Below the pieces are notes generated by a model. That model did no database searches, had not been told where the DNA came from, and was given only the letters and a program-made list of their open reading frames with translations. From Paenibacillus solani (GTDB lineage: Bacteria; Bacillota; Bacilli; Paenibacillales; Paenibacillaceae), in the NCBI RefSeq assembly GCF_001277345.1, contig NZ_LIUT01000001.1:2384419-2448418 (forward strand): DNA of 64,000 nucleotides, given 5' to 3'. Both the position numbers and the translations under genes were made by a program. Shown piece by piece: positions 34,067-41,743 of the stretch; within the stretch, counting starts at the first letter, position 1; every line of letters begins with the position of its first letter.

Positions 34067-34171
34067 CTACTCGCTGGATAACTCCTTGAGCGATTTGATT
34101 TTACCATGAGGGTGCTGTTCTTGCTTACGCGACTTCCAGGCAGCTTCTTTCCTTCTCTTCTGGTGAGCCAT
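34067..34171 (-). CDS. Small basic protein, DUF6254-like, 34 residues
   Basis: A short frame from ATG 34171, 8 bases after AGGAGG, encodes 34 residues. The sequence has MAHQKRRKEAAWKSRKQEQ, then HPHGKIKSLKELSSE. The K-R-K-E-x-x-W, QxQHPHGK and SLKEL pattern matches the tiny DUF6254 family of Bacillales as I remember it. It is followed by the hairpin at 34008. Function unknown. Confidence 0.7.
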   Translation of the reverse strand: MAHQKRRKEAAWKSRKQEQHPHGKIKSLKELSSE

Positions 34172-34259
34172 GCAGAGGTCCTCCTTTGGTAATTAGGATG
34201 CATACCACTTCCTTATGTTGTCATACCATGGTTCCGTTCATTCAAGAAACGACGTTTAT

Positions 34260-34661
34260 TTATAATGCCTCTCCCTTTTCCTCATACCAGCGAATCATTT
34301 TCCATGCCCCGTTTACTCTTTTCCAAACTTCGAGTGAAATGGCGCGCACGATTTTAGAATCATTCAGGTGGGAAACCTCGTATGAAACTGCTGCCTGATC
34401 CACTGCTTGGGTAACGATTGTTAATCCCGAGAAAATAAACTTTATGTTCTTTCCTTGGTAATAGTGTGCGGCATCTTCGTTGCCTTTTCTGATTTGTTCA
34501 GCGTTGTAGATCTCAATCTTTCCTGTTGATGGCATGTACAGAATACCTTGAAATTCATCTGAATATAAAGAGTTCAACTCTTCGTAATCACCATTTGCAA
34601 AATTATTATGTAATTCCTCCAGCCGGTATATTTGAGAAGAGAGTTCCGATTCAATACTCAT
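34260..34661 (-). CDS. NTF2-like (DUF4440/SnoaL-type) protein
   Basis: A 133-residue protein with the NTF2-like alpha+beta cone: long first helix ELSSQIYRLEELHNNFANGDYEELNSLYSDEF, then strands ending SLEVWKRVNGAWKMIRWYEEK, the usual closing pair of DUF4440 proteins. The ATG has AAGGAGG 8 bases upstream. No conserved catalytic pair can be assigned. It stands alone beside lipoprotein genes. Confidence 0.75.
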   Translation of the reverse strand: MSIESELSSQIYRLEELHNNFANGDYEELNSLYSDEFQGILYMPSTGKIEIYNAEQIRKGNEDAAHYYQGKNIKFIFSGLTIVTQAVDQAAVSYEVSHLNDSKIVRAISLEVWKRVNGAWKMIRWYEEKGEAL

Positions 34662-34702
34662 GATATGAACCTCCTTAAATGCAAGTTATACATTCATAGC
34701 AA

Positions 34703-35572
34703 TTACCAAGAGGATAGTTCTGTCCTTTTCCAGCTATTCTGAGCAACACAAACATATACATATTGGTCGTCCCACGCCATCTGTCCTTGGCTGCAGGCAG
34801 CAATGGAGGAAGCGGGAGTATATTTGTCGCGAATGCGAAGCTTGTCCCCATTTACATCGAGTTTAGTGTCTGGGTCATTTGTGCCTATCCCGACGTTCCC
34901 ATCACTCCGCTGTATGGTTAACGGGGAATCGACCACTTCACCATCGTCACTGTAACGAATGAACTGCAAGTCGGCTCCTGTATTTTTCCCGGATTCCTTT
35001 GTACTGTCTGCCCGGATTGCCCATCTTGGTGTCGTCTCATTTTCTTCACCGGATACACTAAACTGAATGTCTCGGTTGGTCTCACTTTCACCCGCGACCC
35101 GTAAGATTCCACTCATTACATTGAAGTTGGAGGAATGAGTGCGTATTTCACTGATGTCAGTATCAAAGGGAATCTCAAAACGGGTGAACAACTGATTCGC
35201 ATATTGACCTGTCGGCGACATAGTCGTCTCAAAAGAAATATGCTTATGGTCGTGCTGCTCCGGATTGTTAGCCTTGTCGTGAGAAATAATTGCTGTCTTA
35301 TCCTTACCTTTCTCGTCAACCCATACGATCGCCGGTTTGGCCCTTTCTGCCGTCCATTGCAATCGAATCAAATCTGATTGATGACCCTCCTGTTCGATCC
35401 ATTTCTTATCTGTGGATAAGTGCAGCCGTTCATTATGTGGAATGCGGATATCGTCGCCGCTTTTCTCGCTTTGCCCAAGCGTTACCTCCGGCTCTGTATT
35501 CCGATCTGTGCAGCCCATACCCATCAAGCATAAGCCTCCAAACAAAAGTAACATTATCTTTAATAATTTCAT
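34703..35572 (-). CDS. Lipoprotein with a phage-tail-fibre-like C-terminal region
   Basis: A 289-residue lipoprotein (lipobox MGMGC at residues 17-21). The N-terminal half is unrecognised and acidic. The C-terminal ~75 residues have the repeat style seen in tail-fibre and other trimeric structural proteins: LTIQRSDGNVGIGTNDPDTK, LDVNGDKLRIRDKYTPAS, then a small C-x(n)-C segment ending QGQMAWDDQYVYVCVAQNSW. Such parts usually form stable beta-rich ends. The ATG follows GGAGGG. An extracellular structural or adhesive role is inferred. Confidence 0.65.
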   Translation of the reverse strand: MKLLKIMLLLFGGLCLMGMGCTDRNTEPEVTLGQSEKSGDDIRIPHNERLHLSTDKKWIEQEGHQSDLIRLQWTAERAKPAIVWVDEKGKDKTAIISHDKANNPEQHDHKHISFETTMSPTGQYANQLFTRFEIPFDTDISEIRTHSSNFNVMSGILRVAGESETNRDIQFSVSGEENETTPRWAIRADSTKESGKNTGADLQFIRYSDDGEVVDSPLTIQRSDGNVGIGTNDPDTKLDVNGDKLRIRDKYTPASSIAACSQGQMAWDDQYVYVCVAQNSWKRTELSSW

Positions 35573-35938
35573 GGATTATCCCTCCAATTAACGTTAAGAT
35601 CACACCTTGTTCAATAAATACTTTGTCTGATCGTATTATATACAGCACTCGGCGTATACCCATTTCAGCAAATTTCCCGGAAAAATGATTCTTTTCGTCT
35701 ATAAAATCTTGACGGGCTGTATCCGATAAATGTGACCTCTTTGTCTAGGCCTTTAGAAGCTCAGTATCGGCTTTTTTGTCTCATTTCACAAGGTCTGGCT
35801 TGGACTAAGAGTGCCAATTCGCCGGATGATACCTAATCCATTAAAGACATAAAACTGTAGAAGACATCCCCAATCTATTAAATAGTTTGATGTTATATTG
35901 GGTATATAATCCATTTTTTTGAAAGGGTGCTTTCAAAT
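35573..35938. other. 366-base gap with an unassigned terminator-like element
   Basis: This gap holds the upstream regions of two divergent genes. On the plus strand CCGATA (35723-35728) and TATCGG (35765-35770) are followed by C and six Ts, like a terminator with a 36-base loop, yet no plus-strand gene ends here. An extended -10-like TATATAAT lies near 35903-35910 for the next gene. Confidence 0.35.
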
Positions 35939-36280
35939 ATGACTAAAGAAGTAAGGCGGAAGTTAAACGAGGGTCCTAAAATTCGAAGAGAACAAGAAAT
36001 TGTAGCAAAAATGATTCGTATATATTGTAAGAAAAAACATCATCATAGAGGGTTCTGCGTGGACTGTCAGGACTTAAATGATTATGCAATTAAGAGACTA
36101 TCCCTGTGTAAATTTGGTGAGGAGAAAACAGCTTGTGCCAAATGCCCCATTCACTGTTACAAGCCGGACTATCGTCAAAAGATCAAGGAGGTTATGCGTT
36201 TCTCAGGTCCATGGATGCTACTATATCACCCCATTGAGTCCATTAGACACATACCATTGCCAAGTAAGTTAAGAAAATAA
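35939..36280 (+). CDS. YgbA-type nitrous oxide-stimulated promoter family protein
   Basis: A 113-residue Cys-rich protein. It has the YgbA_NO pattern: GPKIRREQEIVAKMIRIYC, then C-V-D-C-Q-D-L-N-D-Y, LCKFGEEKTACAKCPIHCYKP and VMRFSGPWMLLYHP. The clustered cysteines (CVDC, CAKCPIHC) suggest metal or Fe-S binding. In E. coli ygbA responds to nitric oxide. ATG 35939 was chosen over GTG 35927 on spacing from AAAGGG. Single gene here. Confidence 0.88.
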   Translation: MTKEVRRKLNEGPKIRREQEIVAKMIRIYCKKKHHHRGFCVDCQDLNDYAIKRLSLCKFGEEKTACAKCPIHCYKPDYRQKIKEVMRFSGPWMLLYHPIESIRHIPLPSKLRK

Positions 36281-36290
36281 CCGAAATAGT

Positions 36291-36319
36291 AAAAACAGCC
36301 GCTCACCATGTGCGGCTGT
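36291..36319 (-). terminator. Terminator of the 36327 membrane protein gene
   Basis: ACAGCCGC/GCGGCTGT over a 9-base loop, followed on the minus strand by TTTTACTATT. Confidence 0.75.
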
Positions 36320-36326
36320 CTAAATC

Positions 36327-36773
36327 CTAATGTTTAACCATTTTATATAAGAAAATTTGAAACACCGTTTGAAAGAATAAGAAGATCAGAACACTACATA
36401 AGGAAACAACAATGTAGTGATAGACAAAATGAAATTTATAAAAGAATATACTTACAAGTGCACCTCCACCAACACCCAGCAACAAATAAGCCAATAGAAT
36501 GGTAAGAATCGCTTTAATCCCTCTCAACCCAAACTTTTTATAAATGAAGCGATCAATCATAGGTGATAAGATGACACCTAATATGATAAATATGACAAAG
36601 TTGGGCGCAAAATTAATTGCAAATAGGCCGCTAAAAGAAGAATAGTCCGTGTCCGGCAGCCTTTCGGCGACGGGTGTGTAAATTTTCCAAGAGCTATATA
36701 AAGTGAATGCAATGGCTGAAACAATGGCTGCAAATATTTTAACAAAAACGATGATATGTCCATTATACGTCAT
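36327..36773 (-). CDS. Hypothetical four-helix membrane protein
   Basis: A 148-residue protein with about four hydrophobic helices (residues ~10-27, 50-70, 85-108, 115-140) and a C-terminal basic end. ATG 36773 is chosen because GAGGGG lies 5 bases upstream; a longer frame of 32 more codons has no site. No family was recognised. It is a single gene with its own terminator. Confidence 0.65.
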   Translation of the reverse strand: MTYNGHIIVFVKIFAAIVSAIAFTLYSSWKIYTPVAERLPDTDYSSFSGLFAINFAPNFVIFIILGVILSPMIDRFIYKKFGLRGIKAILTILLAYLLLGVGGGALVSIFFYKFHFVYHYIVVSLCSVLIFLFFQTVFQIFLYKMVKH

Positions 36774-36908
36774 TTCAACCCCTCGCTTTCTGTTGCTATG
36801 TTGGTGTCTTATATATTTATAAACTTCCCTATATTTACATAAACGGATTTCTTTTGATTTTAGTTGCACTCCATGATTACAACCTTGTTTATCTGAGCAT
36901 AAGAATAC

Positions 36909-36934
36909 AAAAAAGCCGCCTATTCAGGCGACTT
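36909..36934 (-). terminator. Terminator of the GntR/ABC operon
   Basis: AAGTCGCC pairs with GGCGGCTT (one G-U) over a 6-base loop, followed on the minus strand by TTTTGTATT. Confidence 0.75.
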
Positions 36935-37001
36935 CGTATAACTCTTAATGCTCTTATTATCAATCAGTAACTTAACATCCAAGATAACATCGTGTATGAC
37001 C

Positions 37002-37628
37002 CTATAAGTCTTTTCTAGTAAACAGACTGATCGTTAAGAAATATGAAGCAATGAATAACAGTAAAACGCCTGCTGGTACCAGAAGCCATGTTTGAGTACT
37101 GACGACATCTTGTTCGTTTATTATCTGTATAAGCTTGGCAGCAGGCTGTGCCAGAACTATTAAGGCTATTAAGAATATGGCATTGATAATGCCGGCTCCT
37201 TTTTTGCTGAGTGTGTAAAATAGCGGCATATAGACAGCAATGAGAACAAGCACGATTCCGATTGAAATCAAAATAACCCATAATGAATAGTCCGGTTTGT
37301 CAAGCTGTGGAAATGCAAGTTTTGCGAGCCAATGAATCCCATAAGAAGCTACTACGGCCAAGATTGTGTACAGGATTGCTGTTATGTATTTGGCTTGCAC
37401 GATCTGTTTCCGGTTAATCGGCAGTGTGATCAGAAATTGATGGTTATGGTTTTTGATATCGATCATCGTTGTGAGAATAATGGCGCCAAAGGCTGTATAA
37501 ATACCTACAAAGTATATAGACATCTCAGCATTGGGTATGAAAGTGAAGCTGAACACAGCCAGGTAGAGAATAATTGTCCATAATGAGCTTTTCAAAGCGA
37601 TAAAGTCCTTGCGAAGTAAATTAAGCAT
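37002..37628 (-). CDS. ABC-2 type permease
   Basis: A 208-residue permease with six predicted helices, start at ATG 37628 (MLNLLRKDFIALKSS) 8 bases after GGGAGG. It resembles the ABC2_membrane_5 type in small GntR-controlled ABC systems: FLITLPINRKQIVQAKYI after helix 2 is characteristic. A longer frame upstream lies inside the ATPase gene and is rejected. It works with the ATPase encoded just upstream (8-base overlap); substrate unknown, often envelope-stress or peptide-antibiotic related. Confidence 0.82.
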   Translation of the reverse strand: MLNLLRKDFIALKSSLWTIILYLAVFSFTFIPNAEMSIYFVGIYTAFGAIILTTMIDIKNHNHQFLITLPINRKQIVQAKYITAILYTILAVVASYGIHWLAKLAFPQLDKPDYSLWVILISIGIVLVLIAVYMPLFYTLSKKGAGIINAIFLIALIVLAQPAAKLIQIINEQDVVSTQTWLLVPAGVLLLFIASYFLTISLFTRKDL

Positions 37629-38487
37629 GAACAGCACCTCCCTTGGCAGTAAAATACATGATATCTTCCAGGGAAGGTTGCTCCAAGACAGCATAACGGC
37701 CAAACAACTGTTCAGCCTCTTCCTTATCACCCAGTAAGCCTTCAAAACCGACTGGTGTCTCACGAATACCTATAAATTTACTTCGAATATCCTGATCAAG
37801 CAGCTGTCGGTCTCCTTTCACGATGACGTATTTCTCAAACACCTCTTCTTTCGCTTCATGAAATACGAGTTTCCCACGATTTATGAAGGTGATGTAGTCA
37901 GCGATGCGGTCCAAATCCGTCGTAATATGCGTCGAGAATATAATGGTATTTCTCTCGTCCTGCATCACATCTGTAAGCAGATCAAGCATCTCCCTTCTAA
38001 AGATGGGATCAAGTCCAGAGGTCGGCTCATCCATTATTAATAGCTCCGCCTCATGGGATAACCCTAGAGCAAGGGATAGCTTGATTTTCATGCCCTTAGA
38101 CAGATCTTGAACCTTTTTCTTAGGAGATAACTCGAATTGATCAAGATACCTGTGAAATCTCTTATTATCCCAATTCTTGTAAAAAGGTGAAATCATCTTC
38201 ATCGTGTCTCGAATCGTAAGATGTTCATAATAGAAACAGTCATCTGAGACGATGCCGACACGCTGCTTGATGTCGACCTCATGTTTAGGCATCTCGCAGC
38301 CCAGGATCTTCACACTTCCCGCGTCGGGACGGACAATGCCAAGCATCATCTTAATCAAAGTGCTTTTGCCTACGCCATTCGGTCCAATAAGGCCCGTGAT
38401 AAAACCTTGCTTCACATCCAAAGATACATCCTCTACTTTAAATAAGGGATATGCCTTCGTTAAATTTCGTATTTCGATTGCATTCAT
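37621..38487 (-). CDS. ABC transporter ATP-binding protein
   Basis: A 288-residue ATPase. Walker A is GPNGVGKST, the signature LSKGMKIKLSLALG, Walker B LLIMDEPTSGLDP, and the switch His is in FSTHITTDLDRIADY. The 60-residue C-terminal extension is typical of YtrB/EcsA-type drug- or antibiotic-responsive ATPases. It follows the GntR gene by 4 bases and overlaps the permease gene by 8, giving a three-gene operon. Confidence 0.92.
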   Translation of the reverse strand: MNAIEIRNLTKAYPLFKVEDVSLDVKQGFITGLIGPNGVGKSTLIKMMLGIVRPDAGSVKILGCEMPKHEVDIKQRVGIVSDDCFYYEHLTIRDTMKMISPFYKNWDNKRFHRYLDQFELSPKKKVQDLSKGMKIKLSLALGLSHEAELLIMDEPTSGLDPIFRREMLDLLTDVMQDERNTIIFSTHITTDLDRIADYITFINRGKLVFHEAKEEVFEKYVIVKGDRQLLDQDIRSKFIGIRETPVGFEGLLGDKEEAEQLFGRYAVLEQPSLEDIMYFTAKGGAVHA

Positions 38488-38491
38488 AGCT

Positions 38492-38875
38492 TCATTCCTC
38501 CTCGAACAATAAAGTCAGGTGGTCAATTACATCCTGCTTGGTCATAAGCAGCTCCTTACTTTCATTAATAATGTCCATCATCTTCTCTTCCAAGCGTTTC
38601 ATCCGCTGCTCACGTATAAACTCCTTATTTGCCCCGGACACGAAACAACCCTTTCCAACGACCGAGTCAATAAGCTGCTCTTTCTCGAGCTCTTCATAAG
38701 CACGCTTCGTCGTAATAACGCTTACCTGCAAATCTTTGGCTAGCTGGCGAATGGAAGGCAGACTGTCTCCTGCAACCATTTCTCCGCTCAAGATGCTTTG
38801 TCTGATCTGATTCATAATTTGTATATAGATGGGATCGCTCGACGCGTTGGATAATATGATGTTGATGTCCTTCAC
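38492..38875 (-). CDS. YtrA-subfamily GntR transcriptional regulator
   Basis: A 127-residue repressor. The winged helix spans about 12-80 (IYIQIMNQIRQSILSGEMVAGDSLPSIRQLAKDLQVSVITTKRAYEELEKEQLI, then GKGCFV), and a short C-terminal dimerisation helix pair replaces a ligand domain, as in YtrA. It starts with GTG. It leads the operon with an ATPase and permease, so autorepression through the AT-rich palindrome upstream is expected. Confidence 0.92.
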   Translation of the reverse strand: MKDINIILSNASSDPIYIQIMNQIRQSILSGEMVAGDSLPSIRQLAKDLQVSVITTKRAYEELEKEQLIDSVVGKGCFVSGANKEFIREQRMKRLEEKMMDIINESKELLMTKQDVIDHLTLLFEEE

Positions 38876-38901
38876 CTCACTGTTTTCAATCAGTATATAC
38901 C

Positions 38902-38920
38902 GTATATATATAATATATAC
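38902..38920. promoter_or_regulatory. Palindromic operator candidate for the GntR regulator
   Basis: GTATATAT-ATA-ATATATAC is a perfect 8-base inverted repeat, 27 bases before the GntR start. A second GTATATAC palindrome at 38893-38900 adjoins it and contains the -10-like TATACT. Confidence 0.55.
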
Positions 38921-38962
38921 ACTTAACTAACTGTTCGTCAATTATGTATTTTCTTAAATGCG

Positions 38963-38986
38963 AAAAAGCCGCGTTCACCGCGGCTT
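38963..38986 (-). terminator. Terminator of ECF pair 3
   Basis: AAGCCGCG/CGCGGCTT over a 5-base loop, followed on the minus strand by TTTCGC. Confidence 0.7.
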
Positions 38987-39011
38987 CAACAAGAACTTGC
39001 ATCGTAGTCGG

Positions 39012-40493
39012 TTATTCCTGCTCATTTAGCAATACGGACCAGTCCGGGTCCTTGTACCGTTTATCCACTACTTCTCTTACGAGGGTAAGTTCCTCTGGAA
39101 TCTGCTCTAAACCCTGAACCCGAAATTCTATAGGCTGCTGTGTATAGCGGTCCCCCATGCTGATCAACCCCTCTCTCCAATTATCTGGTAGTGTGTTTAC
39201 GAATGAATACCCGCCCCTTAAGCTTATTTCATACGATTTGCCTGCTGGATCATATGCATTCCACTCCTCATAGGTGGCTTCATTTTCCAATTCACCGTAG
39301 AGTGTGATAACCGTTTCATATGTGCTATCACCGCTTAGTGATGCTTCAAGCGAAGTCCCAACCAGCTCCACTCTATCTTTCAATATGTCAAAAGTTTTGG
39401 GCTCCGTCAGCTCTGAAGGCTTAAAGGAAATCCTGCTTCCGTCTTTCTCCGCCACAGAATATGCATCCAAAACAAAGCGGTACGACTCATGTTCAGGTAG
39501 GTATTTAAAAGTATAGCTCCAACGCATCTTCCCGTTGCCTATTACTTGATGTTCTGATGTCATCAGGCTGTCCTTGTAACCCTCTTTTCTCGGGTTTACC
39601 GAATAAATTTCTTGTCCTTCCATCGTTTCGAAATGAAAGCTCAGCATCTGCTTTTCCCATAGATCACCGGGTGATCTCGCCATAGCTGTATCATCCAGTT
39701 CAGTCTCCAGTTCGAAACGCACACCCTGTACCATTCTCGTCAGCCTCTTTAATGTGATGGTCATGCCATGCGGCGTTGTATAGCTGCCAGACAGTTTTTC
39801 TATTTGCGTCTGCCTATTGGCTTCTTTCATATCCATGTCAAAACTAAAATCCCAATTCCCCTCTATTAAAGGTTCTTTCTGATATCCAAGCGTCCTAATA
39901 TTTCCTTCAATCGTGATCTTGTCGGTTTGCAGTGGCTTACTAAAGAAAGCAACCATATAATAAAAGTCATTCGTGAGCCCCATATCGTACATGCTGCCCA
40001 CTACATTACCATGATCATCTTTGATCGTAATATTGTTGGGATCAACAAAGACCAGCTTGTTACGATCATGCTCCCCTTTTTTATCAAAAAGTTGAAGAGC
40101 CATCGTCACGCGGGTAGGATCCGCAACAGCTTCGTTTATCACCAGCTTGTAACCTTCGTCCTTCACTTTAATATGAGGATCATATACCAGCCCCAGTTCC
40201 TGCGCACGCAATAGCCCGATATCCGTGTAGTCCTTGGCGAATAAAGACCTGACCATTTGTGCAAATGTCGGCACTGTAAAAAATGAAACTGTACCTAGGA
40301 GGACAATGAGGGCCATAATTGCCGCAGTCCATCTCCAACGTTTAAGGGTGGTTCTCTGTTTGACATTTGACTCAGGTAGTGAGGAAAGTGCGTTGTCCAC
40401 CGCGTGCTGTACGATATCTGGGATAGCCATGTTTTGTGATTTCGTCTTTAAGAATTGTTTAAGATCACGGTCAACTCGTTCATGATGATCCAT
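39012..40493 (-). CDS. DUF4179-type membrane protein, probable anti-sigma factor (pair 3)
   Basis: A 493-residue protein. A cytoplasmic N-terminus (~50 residues) precedes one membrane helix (WTAAIMALIVLLGTVSFFTV, about 50-69). The large extracellular part has two DUF4179-like halves, the first starting YKLVINEAVADPTRVTMALQLFDKKG and the second TTPHGMTITLKRLTRMVQGVRFELETEL. It overlaps the sigma gene by 14 bases, with GGAGAGG before the ATG. The size of the outer part suggests sensing of an envelope state. Confidence 0.78.
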   Translation of the reverse strand: MDHHERVDRDLKQFLKTKSQNMAIPDIVQHAVDNALSSLPESNVKQRTTLKRWRWTAAIMALIVLLGTVSFFTVPTFAQMVRSLFAKDYTDIGLLRAQELGLVYDPHIKVKDEGYKLVINEAVADPTRVTMALQLFDKKGEHDRNKLVFVDPNNITIKDDHGNVVGSMYDMGLTNDFYYMVAFFSKPLQTDKITIEGNIRTLGYQKEPLIEGNWDFSFDMDMKEANRQTQIEKLSGSYTTPHGMTITLKRLTRMVQGVRFELETELDDTAMARSPGDLWEKQMLSFHFETMEGQEIYSVNPRKEGYKDSLMTSEHQVIGNGKMRWSYTFKYLPEHESYRFVLDAYSVAEKDGSRISFKPSELTEPKTFDILKDRVELVGTSLEASLSGDSTYETVITLYGELENEATYEEWNAYDPAGKSYEISLRGGYSFVNTLPDNWREGLISMGDRYTQQPIEFRVQGLEQIPEELTLVREVVDKRYKDPDWSVLLNEQE

Positions 40494-41007
40494 ATTTGGC
40501 CTCTCCTTCCCCCAGGGCGAGCTCGGACAATTTCTGTCTGGCCCTGTATAAACGTGATTTTACGGTCCCTTCGGAAACTTCCAACACTTTGGCTATTTCC
40601 TTGACGGATAAATCCTCTATATAATATAGCGTCACAATCGTTTGAAGCTGTTCATCCAGTTCATCTATGACTTCAAACAGCTCGATTTGTTCATATTCGC
40701 TGGTATATGTTGTGTTTCTCATATCATAAGGGACGGGATGCACACGCTTCTTTTTTCTAATCATTCGATTACACTCGTTGATCAATATTCGTATAATCCA
40801 AGTTTTAAAATAAGCAGGTTCTTTCAATGTATGTATATTAGAAAAGGCTTTGGCTATGGTCTCCTGCATCGCATCAGCACAATCAGCCTCATTTTTAACG
40901 ATAGACCTAGCTACAATAAATAGATTCCGCTCAACAGCTCGAATCAAACAAACAAAAGCTTCCTTATCTCCTTGTTTGGCAAGCTGTGCTTTCTCAGATA
41001 TATTCAC
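40480..41007 (-). CDS. ECF-type sigma factor (pair 3)
   Basis: A 175-residue group 4 sigma factor starting with GTG 8 bases after GGGGG. Region 2: VERNLFIVARSIVKNEADCADAMQETIAKAFSNI and KTWIIRILINECNRMIRKKKR. Region 4: QTIVTLYYIEDLSVKEIAKVLEVSEGTVKSRLYRARQKL. It is most like SigV/SigX-type ECF factors. An ECF-like promoter lies at 41042-41073. Confidence 0.93.
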   Translation of the reverse strand: MNISEKAQLAKQGDKEAFVCLIRAVERNLFIVARSIVKNEADCADAMQETIAKAFSNIHTLKEPAYFKTWIIRILINECNRMIRKKKRVHPVPYDMRNTTYTSEYEQIELFEVIDELDEQLQTIVTLYYIEDLSVKEIAKVLEVSEGTVKSRLYRARQKLSELALGEGEAKYGSS

Positions 41008-41041
41008 ACATGGACCCCCTTTCCTCTCAAAGCTATTTCTA

Positions 41042-41073
41042 ATTAGATCATCTAAGACCTTGTTTGGTTCACA
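41042..41073 (-). promoter_or_regulatory. ECF-type autoregulatory promoter candidate (pair 3)
   Basis: On the minus strand TGTGAACC, 16 bases and GATCTAAT recall the TGAACC / CGTCTAA pattern of Bacillus ECF promoters, 35 bases before the sigma gene start. Confidence 0.4.
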
Positions 41074-41078
41074 AAAAA

Positions 41079-41106
41079 ATAAAAAAACGCCTCTTTGGAG
41101 ACGTTT
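41079..41106 (-). terminator. Terminator of the 41141 gene
   Basis: AAACGTCTC pairs with GAGGCGTTT over a short loop, followed on the minus strand by TTTTATTTTTTT. Confidence 0.75.
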
Positions 41107-41140
41107 ATTGTAAATCTCATTCGAGCAAAGTCATATTTCA

Positions 41141-41494
41141 TTACTTAAACATTTCTGTATAGAGCTCTTGATTTAATTTATTAGTTTCTTCATAAAACAT
41201 ATGAAGCAGCGAATCTCTATGCACTGACTCCCCATTTAAATCTTGAGATTGAGCTTCCAACAGGGAATTCTCAAATTGAGCAATCAACTTTCCCTTTTGT
41301 TCTAATTCGTATAGTACTTGCTGAACAGCCGTGTCTTCTAAATTTTGGTGGTTTTCGTAATATGCACTTTCAAGCTTCTCTTCCAGACTTGGGCTATTCG
41401 CATCAGTATGTTTAATGATAATACCAGCCCATATTGCTCCGCCTAACATCAAAGAACAACATATTATGATTAACCCCCCTCCTTTTGTGTTCAA
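41141..41494 (-). CDS. Hypothetical small membrane-anchored protein
   Basis: A 117-residue protein with one N-terminal membrane helix (LIIICCSLMLGGAIWAGIII, about 8-27) and an acidic, mostly helical extracellular remainder (SLEEKLESAYYENHQNLEDTAVQQVLYELEQKGK). It has its own terminator. No family recognised. Confidence 0.6.
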   Translation of the reverse strand: MNTKGGGLIIICCSLMLGGAIWAGIIIKHTDANSPSLEEKLESAYYENHQNLEDTAVQQVLYELEQKGKLIAQFENSLLEAQSQDLNGESVHRDSLLHMFYEETNKLNQELYTEMFK

Positions 41495-41743
41495 CTTATA
41501 TCACTCCTTTATACAGAATTATCTGTTGATTATTATCGAAACGATCCATGCTGAGGCATTTCGGCTGTAAGTTAAACTTTTGAATAGGTACAAAATGTAA
41601 ACACCTTAATTCAATGAAAGGTTAGTAAAAATTCAAAGATTATGCTATTACACGCTGTATAATTGAATAGTTTGCGTACTCATAACCAGCAAAACAAACC
41701 CAGTCATAATGCAACTGGGTTTGATAACATGATTTTCGAGATT
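41495..41743. other. 249-base gap between the hypothetical gene and the ACP operon end
   Basis: No gene is visible. The gap holds the terminator of the ACP operon at 41695-41723 and the upstream region of the 41141 gene. Confidence 0.5.
41695..41723 (-). terminator. Terminator of the ACP/ATP-grasp operon
   Basis: Perfect 10-base arms CAAACCCAGT/ACTGGGTTTG over a 9-base loop, followed on the minus strand by TTTTGCTGG. Confidence 0.75.
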
